Positions 41,599 through 49,856 of a stretch of 63,466 nt of DNA are shown in pieces. Numbering within the stretch: position 1 is the first letter of the stretch; every line of letters begins with the position of its first letter. The notes under the pieces were generated by a model. The model searched no databases and was not told where the DNA came from. It saw only the letters and a program-made list of their open reading frames with translations. The position numbers were made by a program, and so were the translations under genes. Source of the stretch: an uncultured Prevotella sp. (GTDB lineage Bacteria > Bacteroidota > Bacteroidia > Bacteroidales > Bacteroidaceae); assembly GCF_946404925.1 (NCBI RefSeq), contig NZ_CAMJFM010000016.1, forward strand, positions 1 to 63,466. The letters run 5' to 3'.

Positions 41599-41631
41599 TT
41601 TGCTCATTACGCTAAAACCCACTAATTTTGC
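41599..41631 (+). promoter_or_regulatory. Promoter of a second small RNA candidate
   Basis: TTTG (41599..41602) and TAATTTTGC (41623..41631), spacer 20 bp. It is followed by a terminator 80 bases later with no gene between. Confidence 0.6.
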
Positions 41632-41634
41632 ACC

Positions 41635-41737
41635 CGCAAATGGAAATAATTTTTTTTGATTTGTTTTAGTAGATTAGTTTTTAAGTAGTTTGTTTTTTGA
41701 GAACTGGCTGTCGGGATGACAGTCAGTTTTTTTTTAG
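41635..41737 (+). ncRNA. Candidate small RNA
   Basis: About 100 nt from the promoter at 41599..41631 to the T-tract after the hairpin at 41703. Very T-rich, with repeated TAGTTTGTTTTTT runs; no start codon with a useful frame. It precedes the sppA promoter, so it is a separate short transcript. No known family recognised. Confidence 0.45.
41703..41737 (+). terminator. Intrinsic terminator before sppA
   Basis: ACTGGCTGTC-gggat-GACAGTCAGT, 10-bp stem with one G-U pair, followed by ten T. Confidence 0.85.
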
Positions 41738-41753
41738 TTTTTCGCTTAAAATG

Positions 41754-41785
41754 TTTGTAATATTAGAAAAAGTTACTATCTTTGC
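41754..41785 (+). promoter_or_regulatory. Promoter of sppA-lpxK-punA-thiL
   Basis: TTTG (41754..41757) and TATCTTTGC (41777..41785), spacer 19 bp, 30 bases before the sppA ATG. Confidence 0.75.
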
Positions 41786-41815
41786 AGTCTGTTACGTAAC
41801 CAATAAAAGACTTTT

Positions 41816-43612
41816 ATGAAGCAATTTCTAAAAATGACACTTGCCACCATATGTGGTATTGTAATTCTGAGTTTGGTGATGACACTGTTCTTTGTCATCT
41901 CATTGGTAGGTATGATAGCCAGTGATTCGGCTACTACTAAGGTTAAGGAGAACTCGGTATTTGTACTTAAACTAAATGGATCAATCGACGAACGCTCTGA
42001 GGCAGGTACACCATTTGATGATCTGCTGGGATTAGGAGATTCGGGCTCTATGGGATTGGATGATCTTGTAGCCAGCATTCGTAAGGCTAAGGACGAGGAG
42101 AATATCAAAGGTATATACATCGAGGGTGGTAGTGCTGGATTTGATAGTCCGGCTACAGCTCAGCAGTTGCGCGATGCTCTGAAGGATTTCAAGAAGAGCG
42201 GCAAGTGGATTGTGAGCTATGCCAGCAATTACGGACAGGCTTCGTATTATGTGGCTACCGTTGCCGATAAGATTTTTATTAACGGCGAGGGCTCTATTGA
42301 CCTGCGCGGTCTTGGTGGCAAAGGCCAGTATTACAAAGGACTCTACGACAAGCTTGGTATCAAATACATGGTGGCCAAGGTTGGTAAATATAAGAGTTAT
42401 GTAGAAAGCAACACCCTTACAGGTATGAGCGAATACGACCGCGAACAGCGTGAGGCATACATGAATGGTATATGGAACTACTGGCTGAAGGAGATGGCCG
42501 AAGGTCGCAAGATAAAGGCCGATGCACTTAACCAGCTGGTAAACGACAGCCTGTTGGCATTTGCTGCTACTGAGGACTATGTGAAAGCAAAGTTGGTAGA
42601 CAAGGTGTTGTTCCCCGAGGAGATTAAGGATGAAATCAAATCGCGCCTGAAGTTGGATAAAGACGATGATATTGAGCAGCTGACGCTCTCGGATATGCTG
42701 AATGTCAAGTCGAAGAAGAAGGAGAAGGGCGATAAGATCGCTATCTATTATGCATATGGAAGCATCGTTGACAATCAGGCTATGAATATGCTTGACGGTG
42801 GTGGACACTGTATTGTTGGTAAGACAACAGCAGAGGATCTGCGCAAGTTGGCCGATGATGACGATGTGAAGGCTGTTGTGTTCCGTGTGAACTCTGGTGG
42901 CGGTAGTGCTGTGGCATCTGAGCAGATTCGTCATGCTATTAAACTTGTAAAGGCTAAGAAACCTGTAGTGGTATCTATGGGTGGTGCTGCTGCATCGGGT
43001 GGTTACTGGATCAGTTCGCCTGCCGATTATATCATTGCCGAGCCAACAACTATTACTGGTAGTATTGGTATCTTCGGCCTGATTCCAAACTTCAGCGGAC
43101 TGGTTACCGATAAGTTGGGCGTAACCTTTGATGGTGTGAAGACCAATAAGTTTGCCGGATACGAGACCGAGCTGATTATGGGTAAGGAAACCGATGATAT
43201 TATGGCGCAGATGCAGACCTACATTAACCGTGGTTATCAGGGATTCCTGAATGTTGTTGCTGAAGGTCGCGGCATGAAGCCCGAACAGGTTAATGAGATT
43301 GGTCAGGGCCGTGTATGGCTGGCTACCGATGCTATCAAGATAAAGCTGGTTGACAAGTTGGGAAGTCTTGACGATGCAGTGAAGAAGGCCGCCGAGTTGG
43401 CAAAGCTTGACGAGTATCATACAGCTAAGTATCCTGGCGAGACCAACTGGCTTGATAATCTGCTGTCGAAGGACAACAAGGGTTCATACCTTGACGCAGA
43501 ATTGCGCGAGCTGCTTGGCGATGCATATCTGCCACTGATACAGATTCGAAACGATATCAAGAATAACAGTCGTGTTCAGGCCCGTATGCTTGAAGACATT
43601 CGTATGAAGTGA
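41816..43612 (+). CDS. sppA: Signal peptide peptidase SppA (67K type)
   Basis: 598 aa. N-terminal membrane anchor (TICGIVILSLVMTLFFVISL), two tandem S49 domains; catalytic Lys in VGKYKSYVESNTLTGMS and Ser in SMGGAAASGGYWIS. It cleaves leftover signal peptides in the membrane. Its TGA stop is the first part of an 8-bp tandem repeat that runs up to the lpxK start. Confidence 0.92.
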   Translation: MKQFLKMTLATICGIVILSLVMTLFFVISLVGMIASDSATTKVKENSVFVLKLNGSIDERSEAGTPFDDLLGLGDSGSMGLDDLVASIRKAKDEENIKGIYIEGGSAGFDSPATAQQLRDALKDFKKSGKWIVSYASNYGQASYYVATVADKIFINGEGSIDLRGLGGKGQYYKGLYDKLGIKYMVAKVGKYKSYVESNTLTGMSEYDREQREAYMNGIWNYWLKEMAEGRKIKADALNQLVNDSLLAFAATEDYVKAKLVDKVLFPEEIKDEIKSRLKLDKDDDIEQLTLSDMLNVKSKKKEKGDKIAIYYAYGSIVDNQAMNMLDGGGHCIVGKTTAEDLRKLADDDDVKAVVFRVNSGGGSAVASEQIRHAIKLVKAKKPVVVSMGGAAASGGYWISSPADYIIAEPTTITGSIGIFGLIPNFSGLVTDKLGVTFDGVKTNKFAGYETELIMGKETDDIMAQMQTYINRGYQGFLNVVAEGRGMKPEQVNEIGQGRVWLATDAIKIKLVDKLGSLDDAVKKAAELAKLDEYHTAKYPGETNWLDNLLSKDNKGSYLDAELRELLGDAYLPLIQIRNDIKNNSRVQARMLEDIRMK

Positions 43613-43672
43613 GAAAGTGAGAAGGTGAGAAAGTGAGAAGGTGAGAAAGTGAGAAGGTGAGAAGGTGAGAGT
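43609..43672 (+). repeat. 8-bp tandem repeat bridging sppA and lpxK
   Basis: Seven GTGAGAAA/GTGAGAAG units plus a final GTGAGAGT. It includes the sppA TGA (43610..43612) and the lpxK GTG start (43665). AGAAGGTGAG just before the start serves as the only possible ribosome-binding purine tract. The element belongs to the GAGGTGA family. Confidence 0.9.
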
Positions 43673-44855
43673 AGAAGGCGACTTTATAACGATCAATAAG
43701 AAACTGCTGGCACTGAGCTGGTTATACGGCTTGGGAGTTGGTATTAGGAATACGCTCTTTGAGATGGGTGTCTTAAAGAGCCGTTCCTTCAAGACTCCTA
43801 TCATATCGGTGGGTAATATCACCGTGGGCGGAACAGGTAAAACACCCCATGTGGAATACCTGATCCGATTGCTGAAGGACAAGGTGAATGTGGCAGTGTT
43901 AAGTCGTGGATACAAACGAAAGAGTAGTGGTTATATCCTCTCAGATAAGGATACCCCCATGCGCATGATTGGCGACGAGCCTTATCAGATCAAGCAGAAG
44001 TTCCCCGATATCACAGTGGCTGTTGACAAGAAACGCACTCGTGGCATTGAGAATCTTACTGAAGAGGGTAACGGCTTGGATATTGATGTGATACTGCTTG
44101 ACGACGCCTTCCAGCACCGATATGTAAAGCCTGGTATCAACATATTGCTGGTAGATTATCACAGACTGGTTATCTACGATCGTCTGTTGCCTGCTGGCAG
44201 ACTACGCGAACCCGTTAGGGCTAAGGATAGGGCCGATATTGTGATTGTAACCAAATGTCCTAAGGACTTGAATCCGATGGAATTCCGTGTTATCACTAAG
44301 GCCATGAGGTTGTATCCATATCAGCAACTGTTCTTCTCATCGCACGATTATGATGCTCCAAAGGCGGTGTTCCCTGAGATGGCAAAGCCAGAAAAAATGG
44401 ATGGTCTCGACGCCCTGACAGGACAGAATATCCTGCTGCTCACAGGCATTGCATCGCCAGAGCAGTTGATGCATGACTTGCAGGAACTGAAATCGCAGAT
44501 AACACCGCTTACGTATGGCGATCATCATAACTTCAGTAAGAAGGATGTGGCTAATATCAACAGCACCTTTGCATCGATGTCGGAGCCCAAGGTGATACTT
44601 ACCACCGAGAAGGATGCAACCCGCCTGATGGCAGCCGAGGGACTGAGCGATGAAGTGAAGAGCAAACTGTATGTGCTGCCCATGCGTATAGTAATTATGC
44701 AAAATCAAGAGGAAGAATTTACTAATAAAATTTTAGGCTATGTATACAAAAATTCAAGAAACAGCATCCTGGCTAAAGGAAAGGATGCACACAAGTCCCA
44801 AAACAGCAATAGTTCTGGGGACAGGTCTCGGACAATTAGCTTCCGAAATAACTGA
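43665..44855 (+). CDS. lpxK: Tetraacyldisaccharide 4'-kinase
   Basis: 396 aa. Walker A VGGTGKTPHVEYLI (about 47-60), RGYKRKSSGY and DDAFQHRYV, all typical LpxK; it phosphorylates the lipid A disaccharide in the inner membrane. The GTG at 43665 is the only usable start because TGA closes the frame 15 bases upstream, and it lies in the tandem repeat. The C-terminal block GYVYKNSRN...RTISFRNN, encoded wholly within punA, is typical of Bacteroidota LpxK, so the 116-bp overlap appears real. Confidence 0.9.
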   Translation: MRVEGDFITINKKLLALSWLYGLGVGIRNTLFEMGVLKSRSFKTPIISVGNITVGGTGKTPHVEYLIRLLKDKVNVAVLSRGYKRKSSGYILSDKDTPMRMIGDEPYQIKQKFPDITVAVDKKRTRGIENLTEEGNGLDIDVILLDDAFQHRYVKPGINILLVDYHRLVIYDRLLPAGRLREPVRAKDRADIVIVTKCPKDLNPMEFRVITKAMRLYPYQQLFFSSHDYDAPKAVFPEMAKPEKMDGLDALTGQNILLLTGIASPEQLMHDLQELKSQITPLTYGDHHNFSKKDVANINSTFASMSEPKVILTTEKDATRLMAAEGLSDEVKSKLYVLPMRIVIMQNQEEEFTNKILGYVYKNSRNSILAKGKDAHKSQNSNSSGDRSRTISFRNN

Positions 44856-45621
44856 TAGATACGAGTTCCCTTATAAGGATATCCCCAATTTCCCAGTGTC
44901 GACCGTAGAGGGACATTCGGGCAAACTGATTTTCGGTAAACTGGGTGGCGTAGACATTATGGCTATGCAGGGCCGTTTCCACTTCTACGAGGGCTACTCG
45001 ATGAAGGACGTAACCTTCCCTGTACGCGTGATGTACGAGCTGGGCATCGAGACGCTGTTTGTGTCGAATGCTGCTGGTGGTATGAATCCAGATTTCAAGA
45101 TCGGCGATCTGATGATTATCACCGATCATATCAACTTCTTCCCAGAGCATCCATTGCGTGGCAAGAACTTCCCAACAGGTCCGAGATTCCCGGATATGCA
45201 CGAGACTTACGACCACAACCTGATAGCCGAGGCCGAGAAAATTGCGGCTGAAAAGGGTATCAAGGTTCAGCATGGCGTATATGTAGGTGTACAGGGACCA
45301 ACATTCGAGACGCCTGCAGAATACAAGATGTATCGTGTGCTGGGTGGCGATGCTGTTGGTATGTCGACCGTACCCGAGGTGATTGTGGCCCATCATTGCG
45401 GCATCAAGACCTTTGGTATTTCGGTAATCACCGATCTGGGCGGATTTGATGTGCCCGTAGAGGTTAGTCACGAGGAGGTACAGGAGGCTGCTAATATCGC
45501 ACAGCCACTTATGACTACCATTATGCGTGAGATGATAGCAAGAGCTGAGAGCATTGAGGCTCATAACAAAGAACAATTTAACACAGATCACCCAACTGAA
45601 GGATGGAAATCGCAAAAATAG
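44740..45621 (+). CDS. punA: Purine nucleoside phosphorylase
   Basis: 293 aa trimeric PNP of the MtaP/PNP family: VLGTGLGQLASEI, VSTVEGHSGKLIFG, NAAGGMNP, GPTFETPAEYKM, and GISVITDLGG. Splits purine nucleosides with phosphate. The start at 44740 gives the standard N-terminus although it lies 116 bp inside lpxK in another frame. It overlaps thiL by 19 bp. Confidence 0.92.
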   Translation: MYTKIQETASWLKERMHTSPKTAIVLGTGLGQLASEITDRYEFPYKDIPNFPVSTVEGHSGKLIFGKLGGVDIMAMQGRFHFYEGYSMKDVTFPVRVMYELGIETLFVSNAAGGMNPDFKIGDLMIITDHINFFPEHPLRGKNFPTGPRFPDMHETYDHNLIAEAEKIAAEKGIKVQHGVYVGVQGPTFETPAEYKMYRVLGGDAVGMSTVPEVIVAHHCGIKTFGISVITDLGGFDVPVEVSHEEVQEAANIAQPLMTTIMREMIARAESIEAHNKEQFNTDHPTEGWKSQK

Positions 45622-46667
45622 GAGAATTCGGTCTGATAGACAGACTTACAAAAGATATTGAGATTAAGAACGACAGCACCAAGAAGGGTGTTGGCGATGA
45701 TTGTGCCGTGCTGAGCTACCCCGATAAGGAGGTGCTGGTTACAACCGACATGTTGATGGAGGGTGTGCACTTTGACCTTACTTATATAGACCTGAAGCAC
45801 TTGGGATATAAGTCGGCCATGGTAAACATCAGCGATGTGTTTGCCATGAACGGCACACCACGACAGATGACGGTATCGCTGGCTATCAGTAAGCGTTTCT
45901 CGGTTGAGGATATCGAGGAGTTCTACAGCGGATTGCGACTGGCCTGCGAGAAGTGGGGCGTAGATGTGATTGGCGGCGATACTACATCATCGTTTACCGG
46001 CATGGCCATCAGCATTACCTGTATTGGCGAGGCTGCTAAAGAAGATATTGTTTATCGTAATGGCGCCAAGGATACCGATCTGATATGTGTTAGCGGCGAT
46101 CTTGGTGCAGCATATATGGGTCTGCAGCTGCTGGAGCGCGAAAAGAGTGTTTACTATCAGCAGGTAGAAGAGGCTAAAAAGAAGAATGATAAGCGTGCCC
46201 TTGAGGAGCTGTCGCATTTTCAGCCTGATTTCAGCGGTAAGGAGTATCTGCTTCAGCGCCAACTGCAGACGGAGGCCCGTGGCGATATCATCAAGAAGTT
46301 GCACGAGGCCGGCATTCGTCCTACTGCTATGATGGACATCAGCGATGGTCTGTCGTCAGAGTTGATGCACATCTGCAAGCAGAGTGGGGTGGGTTGTCGT
46401 ATCTACGAAAAGAACATCCCTATCGACTATCAGACTGCAGTGATGGCCGAAGAAATGAATATGAACGTGACTACTTGTGCCCTGAATGGTGGTGAGGATT
46501 ATGAATTGTTGTTCACCGTTCCTATTGGCGATCACGAGAAAATTGAGCAGATTGACGGCATCAAGCTGATTGGTCATATCACCGATGCAAAGTTCGGTCA
46601 GGTGCTCGTAACCCGTGATAATCAGGAGTTTACGTTAAAAGCACAGGGGTGGAACCCGCTTGCATAG
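45603..46667 (+). CDS. thiL: Thiamine-monophosphate kinase
   Basis: 354 aa AIR-synthase fold: GDDCAVL, TTDMLMEGVHFDL, VIGGDTTSS, MDISDGLSSEL, and GGEDYELLFTV. It converts TMP made by the ThiE of the distant thi operon to thiamine pyrophosphate. The gene has no riboswitch and is carried at the end of the sppA operon. Confidence 0.93.
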   Translation: MEIAKIGEFGLIDRLTKDIEIKNDSTKKGVGDDCAVLSYPDKEVLVTTDMLMEGVHFDLTYIDLKHLGYKSAMVNISDVFAMNGTPRQMTVSLAISKRFSVEDIEEFYSGLRLACEKWGVDVIGGDTTSSFTGMAISITCIGEAAKEDIVYRNGAKDTDLICVSGDLGAAYMGLQLLEREKSVYYQQVEEAKKKNDKRALEELSHFQPDFSGKEYLLQRQLQTEARGDIIKKLHEAGIRPTAMMDISDGLSSELMHICKQSGVGCRIYEKNIPIDYQTAVMAEEMNMNVTTCALNGGEDYELLFTVPIGDHEKIEQIDGIKLIGHITDAKFGQVLVTRDNQEFTLKAQGWNPLA

Positions 46668-46709
46668 GGCGATAGCCTAAAAAATAATTTGTAAAAAAGT
46701 GCTAAAAAG

Positions 46710-46742
46710 TTTGGTGGGTTCAAAAAATAGTCGTACCTTTGC
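46710..46742 (+). promoter_or_regulatory. Promoter of tRNA-Phe
   Basis: TTTG (46710..46713) and TACCTTTGC (46734..46742), 20-bp spacer, about 44 bases before the mature tRNA. Confidence 0.8.
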
Positions 46743-46789
46743 ACCCGCAAAACAACGAAAGGATGTTTGCAAAACGAAATTGAAATGTT

Positions 46790-46862
46790 GGTGCCTTAGC
46801 TCAGTTGGTAGAGCATCGGACTGAAAATCCGTGTGTCCCCGGTTCGATTCCTGGAGGTACCA
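46790..46862 (+). tRNA. tRNA-Phe (anticodon GAA)
   Basis: 73 nt. Acceptor GGTGCCT/AGGTACC with one G-U pair, D-loop AGTTGGTAGA, anticodon loop CTGAAAA, T-loop GGTTCGATTCC; CCA is not encoded. Confidence 0.96.
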
Positions 46863-46878
46863 CTCCTCCTTTCATTAG

Positions 46879-46911
46879 CCCGGTCTTGCAGCAATGCAGC
46901 CGGGTTTTTTT
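46879..46911 (+). terminator. Terminator of tRNA-Phe
   Basis: CCCGG/CCGGG with an inner CTTGCA/TGCAG helix, followed by seven T. Confidence 0.85.
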
Positions 46912-46927
46912 GTATTTGTACATTATA

Positions 46928-46953
46928 ATGTTTCATATTTAATGTTTAATGTA
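46928..46953 (+). repeat. ATTAAAGATTAAA-type repeat before coaW
   Basis: TAATGTTTCATATTTAATGTTTAATG, in the opposite orientation to the copies before thiF and fabG, ending two bases before the coaW ATG. Confidence 0.75.
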
Positions 46954-46955
46954 AC

Positions 46956-47786
46956 ATGGGAATAGTTATTGGTATCGATGTGGGTATTTCTACCACAAAA
47001 ATCGTTGGAATCAAGAATGGTAAGGTGTCGGCACCTATCAGTATCACTGCTGCCGATCCTATTACATCGTTATTTGGTGCGTTTGGTAAGTACCTGCACG
47101 ATAACGACATCGACCTGAAGGATGTAGAGCAGGTGATGCTTACGGGTGTAGGTGCTGCTTATATCGACCAGCCTATCTATGGCTTGCCCACAGCAAAGAG
47201 TCAGGAGTTTATTGCCGATGGTCTTGGTGCGCGTTTCGAGTCGAAGCTCGACCATACTATTGTTGTGTCTATGGGTACTGGTACATCGTTTGTGAAATGC
47301 GATGGCAATGATATGCGCCACATCGGTGGTATCGGTGTCGGAGGTGGAACTTTGGCTGGTTTGGCTCGCATCATGTTGAACACCAGCGATATCAAGCAGG
47401 TGGCAACTATGGCCAAGCATGGAAATATCCGTAATATCGATCTTACTATCGGCGACATCAGTGCTATTCCTGTTCCAGGACTTACGATGGATACCACGGC
47501 ATCTAACTTTGCCAATGCTCAGAGCGATGCCTCGAAAGAGGATATCGCTGCAGGCCTGATACACATGGTGTTGCAGTCAATAGGTTCGGCAGCCTGGCTG
47601 GCTTCTATTGGCAGCGATATTCGCGACTTTGTGCTCATTGGTAATCTGTCGCTGCTGCCACAATGTAAGGAGGTATTCCCTGCCTTAGAGTCGCTTTACA
47701 ATATCCGATTCCACATTCCTAAGTACTCTCAGTACTGCACCGCTATTGGCGCGGCACTCGATTACACCATCAATAAGAAGTCATAA
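46956..47786 (+). CDS. coaW: Type II pantothenate kinase
   Basis: 276 aa acetate kinase/Hsp70-fold enzyme: IGIDVGISTTKIVG, VMLTGVGAAYI, SMGTGTSFV, IGGIGVGGGTLAGLA. First step of CoA synthesis. Type II enzymes of this kind are unusual among bacteria as a whole but known in Firmicutes and some Bacteroidota. It ends three bases before the MFS gene. Confidence 0.85.
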   Translation: MGIVIGIDVGISTTKIVGIKNGKVSAPISITAADPITSLFGAFGKYLHDNDIDLKDVEQVMLTGVGAAYIDQPIYGLPTAKSQEFIADGLGARFESKLDHTIVVSMGTGTSFVKCDGNDMRHIGGIGVGGGTLAGLARIMLNTSDIKQVATMAKHGNIRNIDLTIGDISAIPVPGLTMDTTASNFANAQSDASKEDIAAGLIHMVLQSIGSAAWLASIGSDIRDFVLIGNLSLLPQCKEVFPALESLYNIRFHIPKYSQYCTAIGAALDYTINKKS

Positions 47787-47789
47787 TCA

Positions 47790-48974
47790 TTGGAGAGGCT
47801 CTGGAACAGGAACTACTGTAAGGTGATGGTGGCGAATTTTACGCTGTTTTTCGCCTTTTATGTGCTCACGCCATTACTACCGCTATACCTTAGCGAGCAT
47901 TTCGGTGCTACTAAGGATGTGATAGGACTGGTGTTGTCGGGCTATACGATTACGGCTCTTTTGTTCCGTCCGTTCAGCGGCTATGTGGTCGACTCGTTTC
48001 CACGTAAACTGGTGCTGATGGTAAGCTTTTCGGCCTTCGCCATATTCTTTGCAGGCTATCTGGCAGCTTCTACCTTATTATTATTTATGCTTGTGCGCAC
48101 GCTGCATGGAGGACCGTTCGGTATGTTAACCGTGGCTAACTCTACGGTGGCTATCGATGTGCTACCTTCGAGCCGGCGTACAGAAGGCATCGGTTACTAC
48201 GGCCTTAGCAACAACCTGGCAATGGCGATAGCGCCAACGGTGGGCATCTTCGTGTATAAGTATTCACAGAGTTTTGAACTGCTGTTCTGGATAGCACTGG
48301 TTGTGGCGTGCTGCGGATGGATCGTAGATTCTACTGTAGACCTGAAATCGAAGGATATCGTCAAGAATAAGTCGAAACTATCGCTCGACCGCTTTTTTCT
48401 GATGCGAGGGTGGTTGTTGGGTGTTAATATGGTTACCTTCGGCTTTAGCTTTGGCGTGCTGAGCAATTATCTGGCCATTTATGGTAAGGAGGTAATGGGT
48501 ATCACCGGTGGTACAGGCACTTACTTCATGCTTTGCTCTGTAGGCTTGATTCTAAGTAGACTGCAGGGCGGAAAGGCGCTTCGTCAGGGTAGGCTAACGT
48601 ACAATGCCGGCGGGGGAATGGTCATTTCTCTGATAGGCTACACATTGTTTATTGCGATGCCTAACCCGATAGGCTATTATGGTTCGGCATTGCTGATAGG
48701 ACTTGGCAATGGACACATGTGGCCGGCATTCCAGAATATGACGATAAACGTGGCTGAGAATAACCAAAGGGGAACAGCCAATTCTACGATACTTATTTCG
48801 TGGGACATCGGTATGGGACTGGGTATTCTTCTTGGTGGCGTAGTGTCAGAGTTGGCGGGCTATGCCGCTGCATTCTGGACGGTGGTAGTTGTGAATGCCA
48901 CAGGTGTTATCCTGTTTTTTACGGCTACCAAACAGTTCTTCCTGGCGCGCAATCTCAACCCAACCGTGAAATAA
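47790..48974 (+). CDS. MFS transporter
   Basis: 394 aa with 12 predicted membrane helices; signature GYTITALLFRPFSGYVVDSFPRK in loop 2-3. The TTG at 47790 is chosen: a stop codon sits six bases upstream, and the residues after it (ERLWNRNYCKVM) agree with relatives. An ATG occurs only 36 bases later. Substrate unknown; drug or metabolite export is usual for this type. Probably co-transcribed with coaW. Confidence 0.85.
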   Translation: MERLWNRNYCKVMVANFTLFFAFYVLTPLLPLYLSEHFGATKDVIGLVLSGYTITALLFRPFSGYVVDSFPRKLVLMVSFSAFAIFFAGYLAASTLLLFMLVRTLHGGPFGMLTVANSTVAIDVLPSSRRTEGIGYYGLSNNLAMAIAPTVGIFVYKYSQSFELLFWIALVVACCGWIVDSTVDLKSKDIVKNKSKLSLDRFFLMRGWLLGVNMVTFGFSFGVLSNYLAIYGKEVMGITGGTGTYFMLCSVGLILSRLQGGKALRQGRLTYNAGGGMVISLIGYTLFIAMPNPIGYYGSALLIGLGNGHMWPAFQNMTINVAENNQRGTANSTILISWDIGMGLGILLGGVVSELAGYAAAFWTVVVVNATGVILFFTATKQFFLARNLNPTVK

Positions 48975-49055
48975 ATTAGTTAACGAACTATAAACCGACC
49001 TAACTTTCGGCCCGTTGATTCGTCTAACCTTTAGATTATTAGAATTATCAACTAT

Positions 49056-49856
49056 ATGAAACGAACTATTTTACTTTCGGCCGTTGCCATGCTGATGTCA
49101 TCGGCTGTTATGGCTCAGACCAGAGAATTGAAAGTGGGCGATGTCACCATGACCATCAACCCCGAAAAGGGTGCTAAGATCATGTCGCTCAAGTACCAGG
49201 ATCAGGAAGTGATTAACCAGTCACGTTGGCCCGAATCATTCGGCAGTACCTTCTGGACCAGTCCGCAGAAGGAGTGGAACTGGCCGCCAGTACCCGAGAT
49301 TGACAAGGGCGTGTATCAGGTAGAAGAGAAAGATGGACACCTGGTGATGACCAGTCCTGTATCCGAGAAACTCAAGTACCGCATCCGCAAGGACTTCAGT
49401 ACTGACCAGAAGGACGGCGCTATTGTTATCACCTATTCTATTATCAACGAGAGTGGGGAAGAGCGCAAGGTGGCTCCTTGGGAGATTACCCGTGTACCCA
49501 ATGCCGGCGTGATCTCGTTTGATGCGCCTGTAGAGAGTATTTGGCCTGCCGGTCTGATGGCGTTTGAGCAGAAGAACGGGTTGGCTTGCTATACTGCCGA
49601 TGAGGCTGCCGAAAACCGCAAGGTTAATGCCGATGGTAAGGGCTGGCTGAGCTACGAGAACAACGGACTGGTGCTCACCAAGAAGTTTGCCGACCTTACG
49701 GCCGACCAGCCTGCTCCTGGCGAGGCCGAGATTCAGGTTTACGTGAACCGCGGCAAGACCTATATAGAAATCGAGAGCCAAGGCGCTTATACCACCCTGG
49801 CTCCCGGTGCTGAGCTGAACTGGACCGTTCGCTGGTACCTGCAGCCCGCTAAATAA
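49056..49856 (+). CDS. Exported galactose-mutarotase-like protein
   Basis: 266 aa. Signal peptide (about 1-20, AVMAQ). The remainder fits the galactose-mutarotase-like beta sandwich (DUF4380-like): INPEKGAKIMSLKYQDQEV, WPPVPEIDKG, and WEITRVPNAG. It lacks an obvious catalytic His pair, so sugar binding rather than epimerase activity is possible. It converges with the lactate permease gene, sharing 8 bp at the 3' ends. No standard promoter is seen in the 81 bases before it. Confidence 0.75.
   Translation: MKRTILLSAVAMLMSSAVMAQTRELKVGDVTMTINPEKGAKIMSLKYQDQEVINQSRWPESFGSTFWTSPQKEWNWPPVPEIDKGVYQVEEKDGHLVMTSPVSEKLKYRIRKDFSTDQKDGAIVITYSIINESGEERKVAPWEITRVPNAGVISFDAPVESIWPAGLMAFEQKNGLACYTADEAAENRKVNADGKGWLSYENNGLVLTKKFADLTADQPAPGEAEIQVYVNRGKTYIEIESQGAYTTLAPGAELNWTVRWYLQPAK

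Noticed and set aside
43609..43672. CRISPR-like array
   Set aside because: Units are 8 bp with no unique spacers and lie at a gene junction; it is a simple tandem repeat.
44740..44855. Frameshift or missed stop at the end of lpxK
   Set aside because: The overlapping tail matches what is expected at the C-terminus of LpxK in this phylum, so the long overlap is taken as real.
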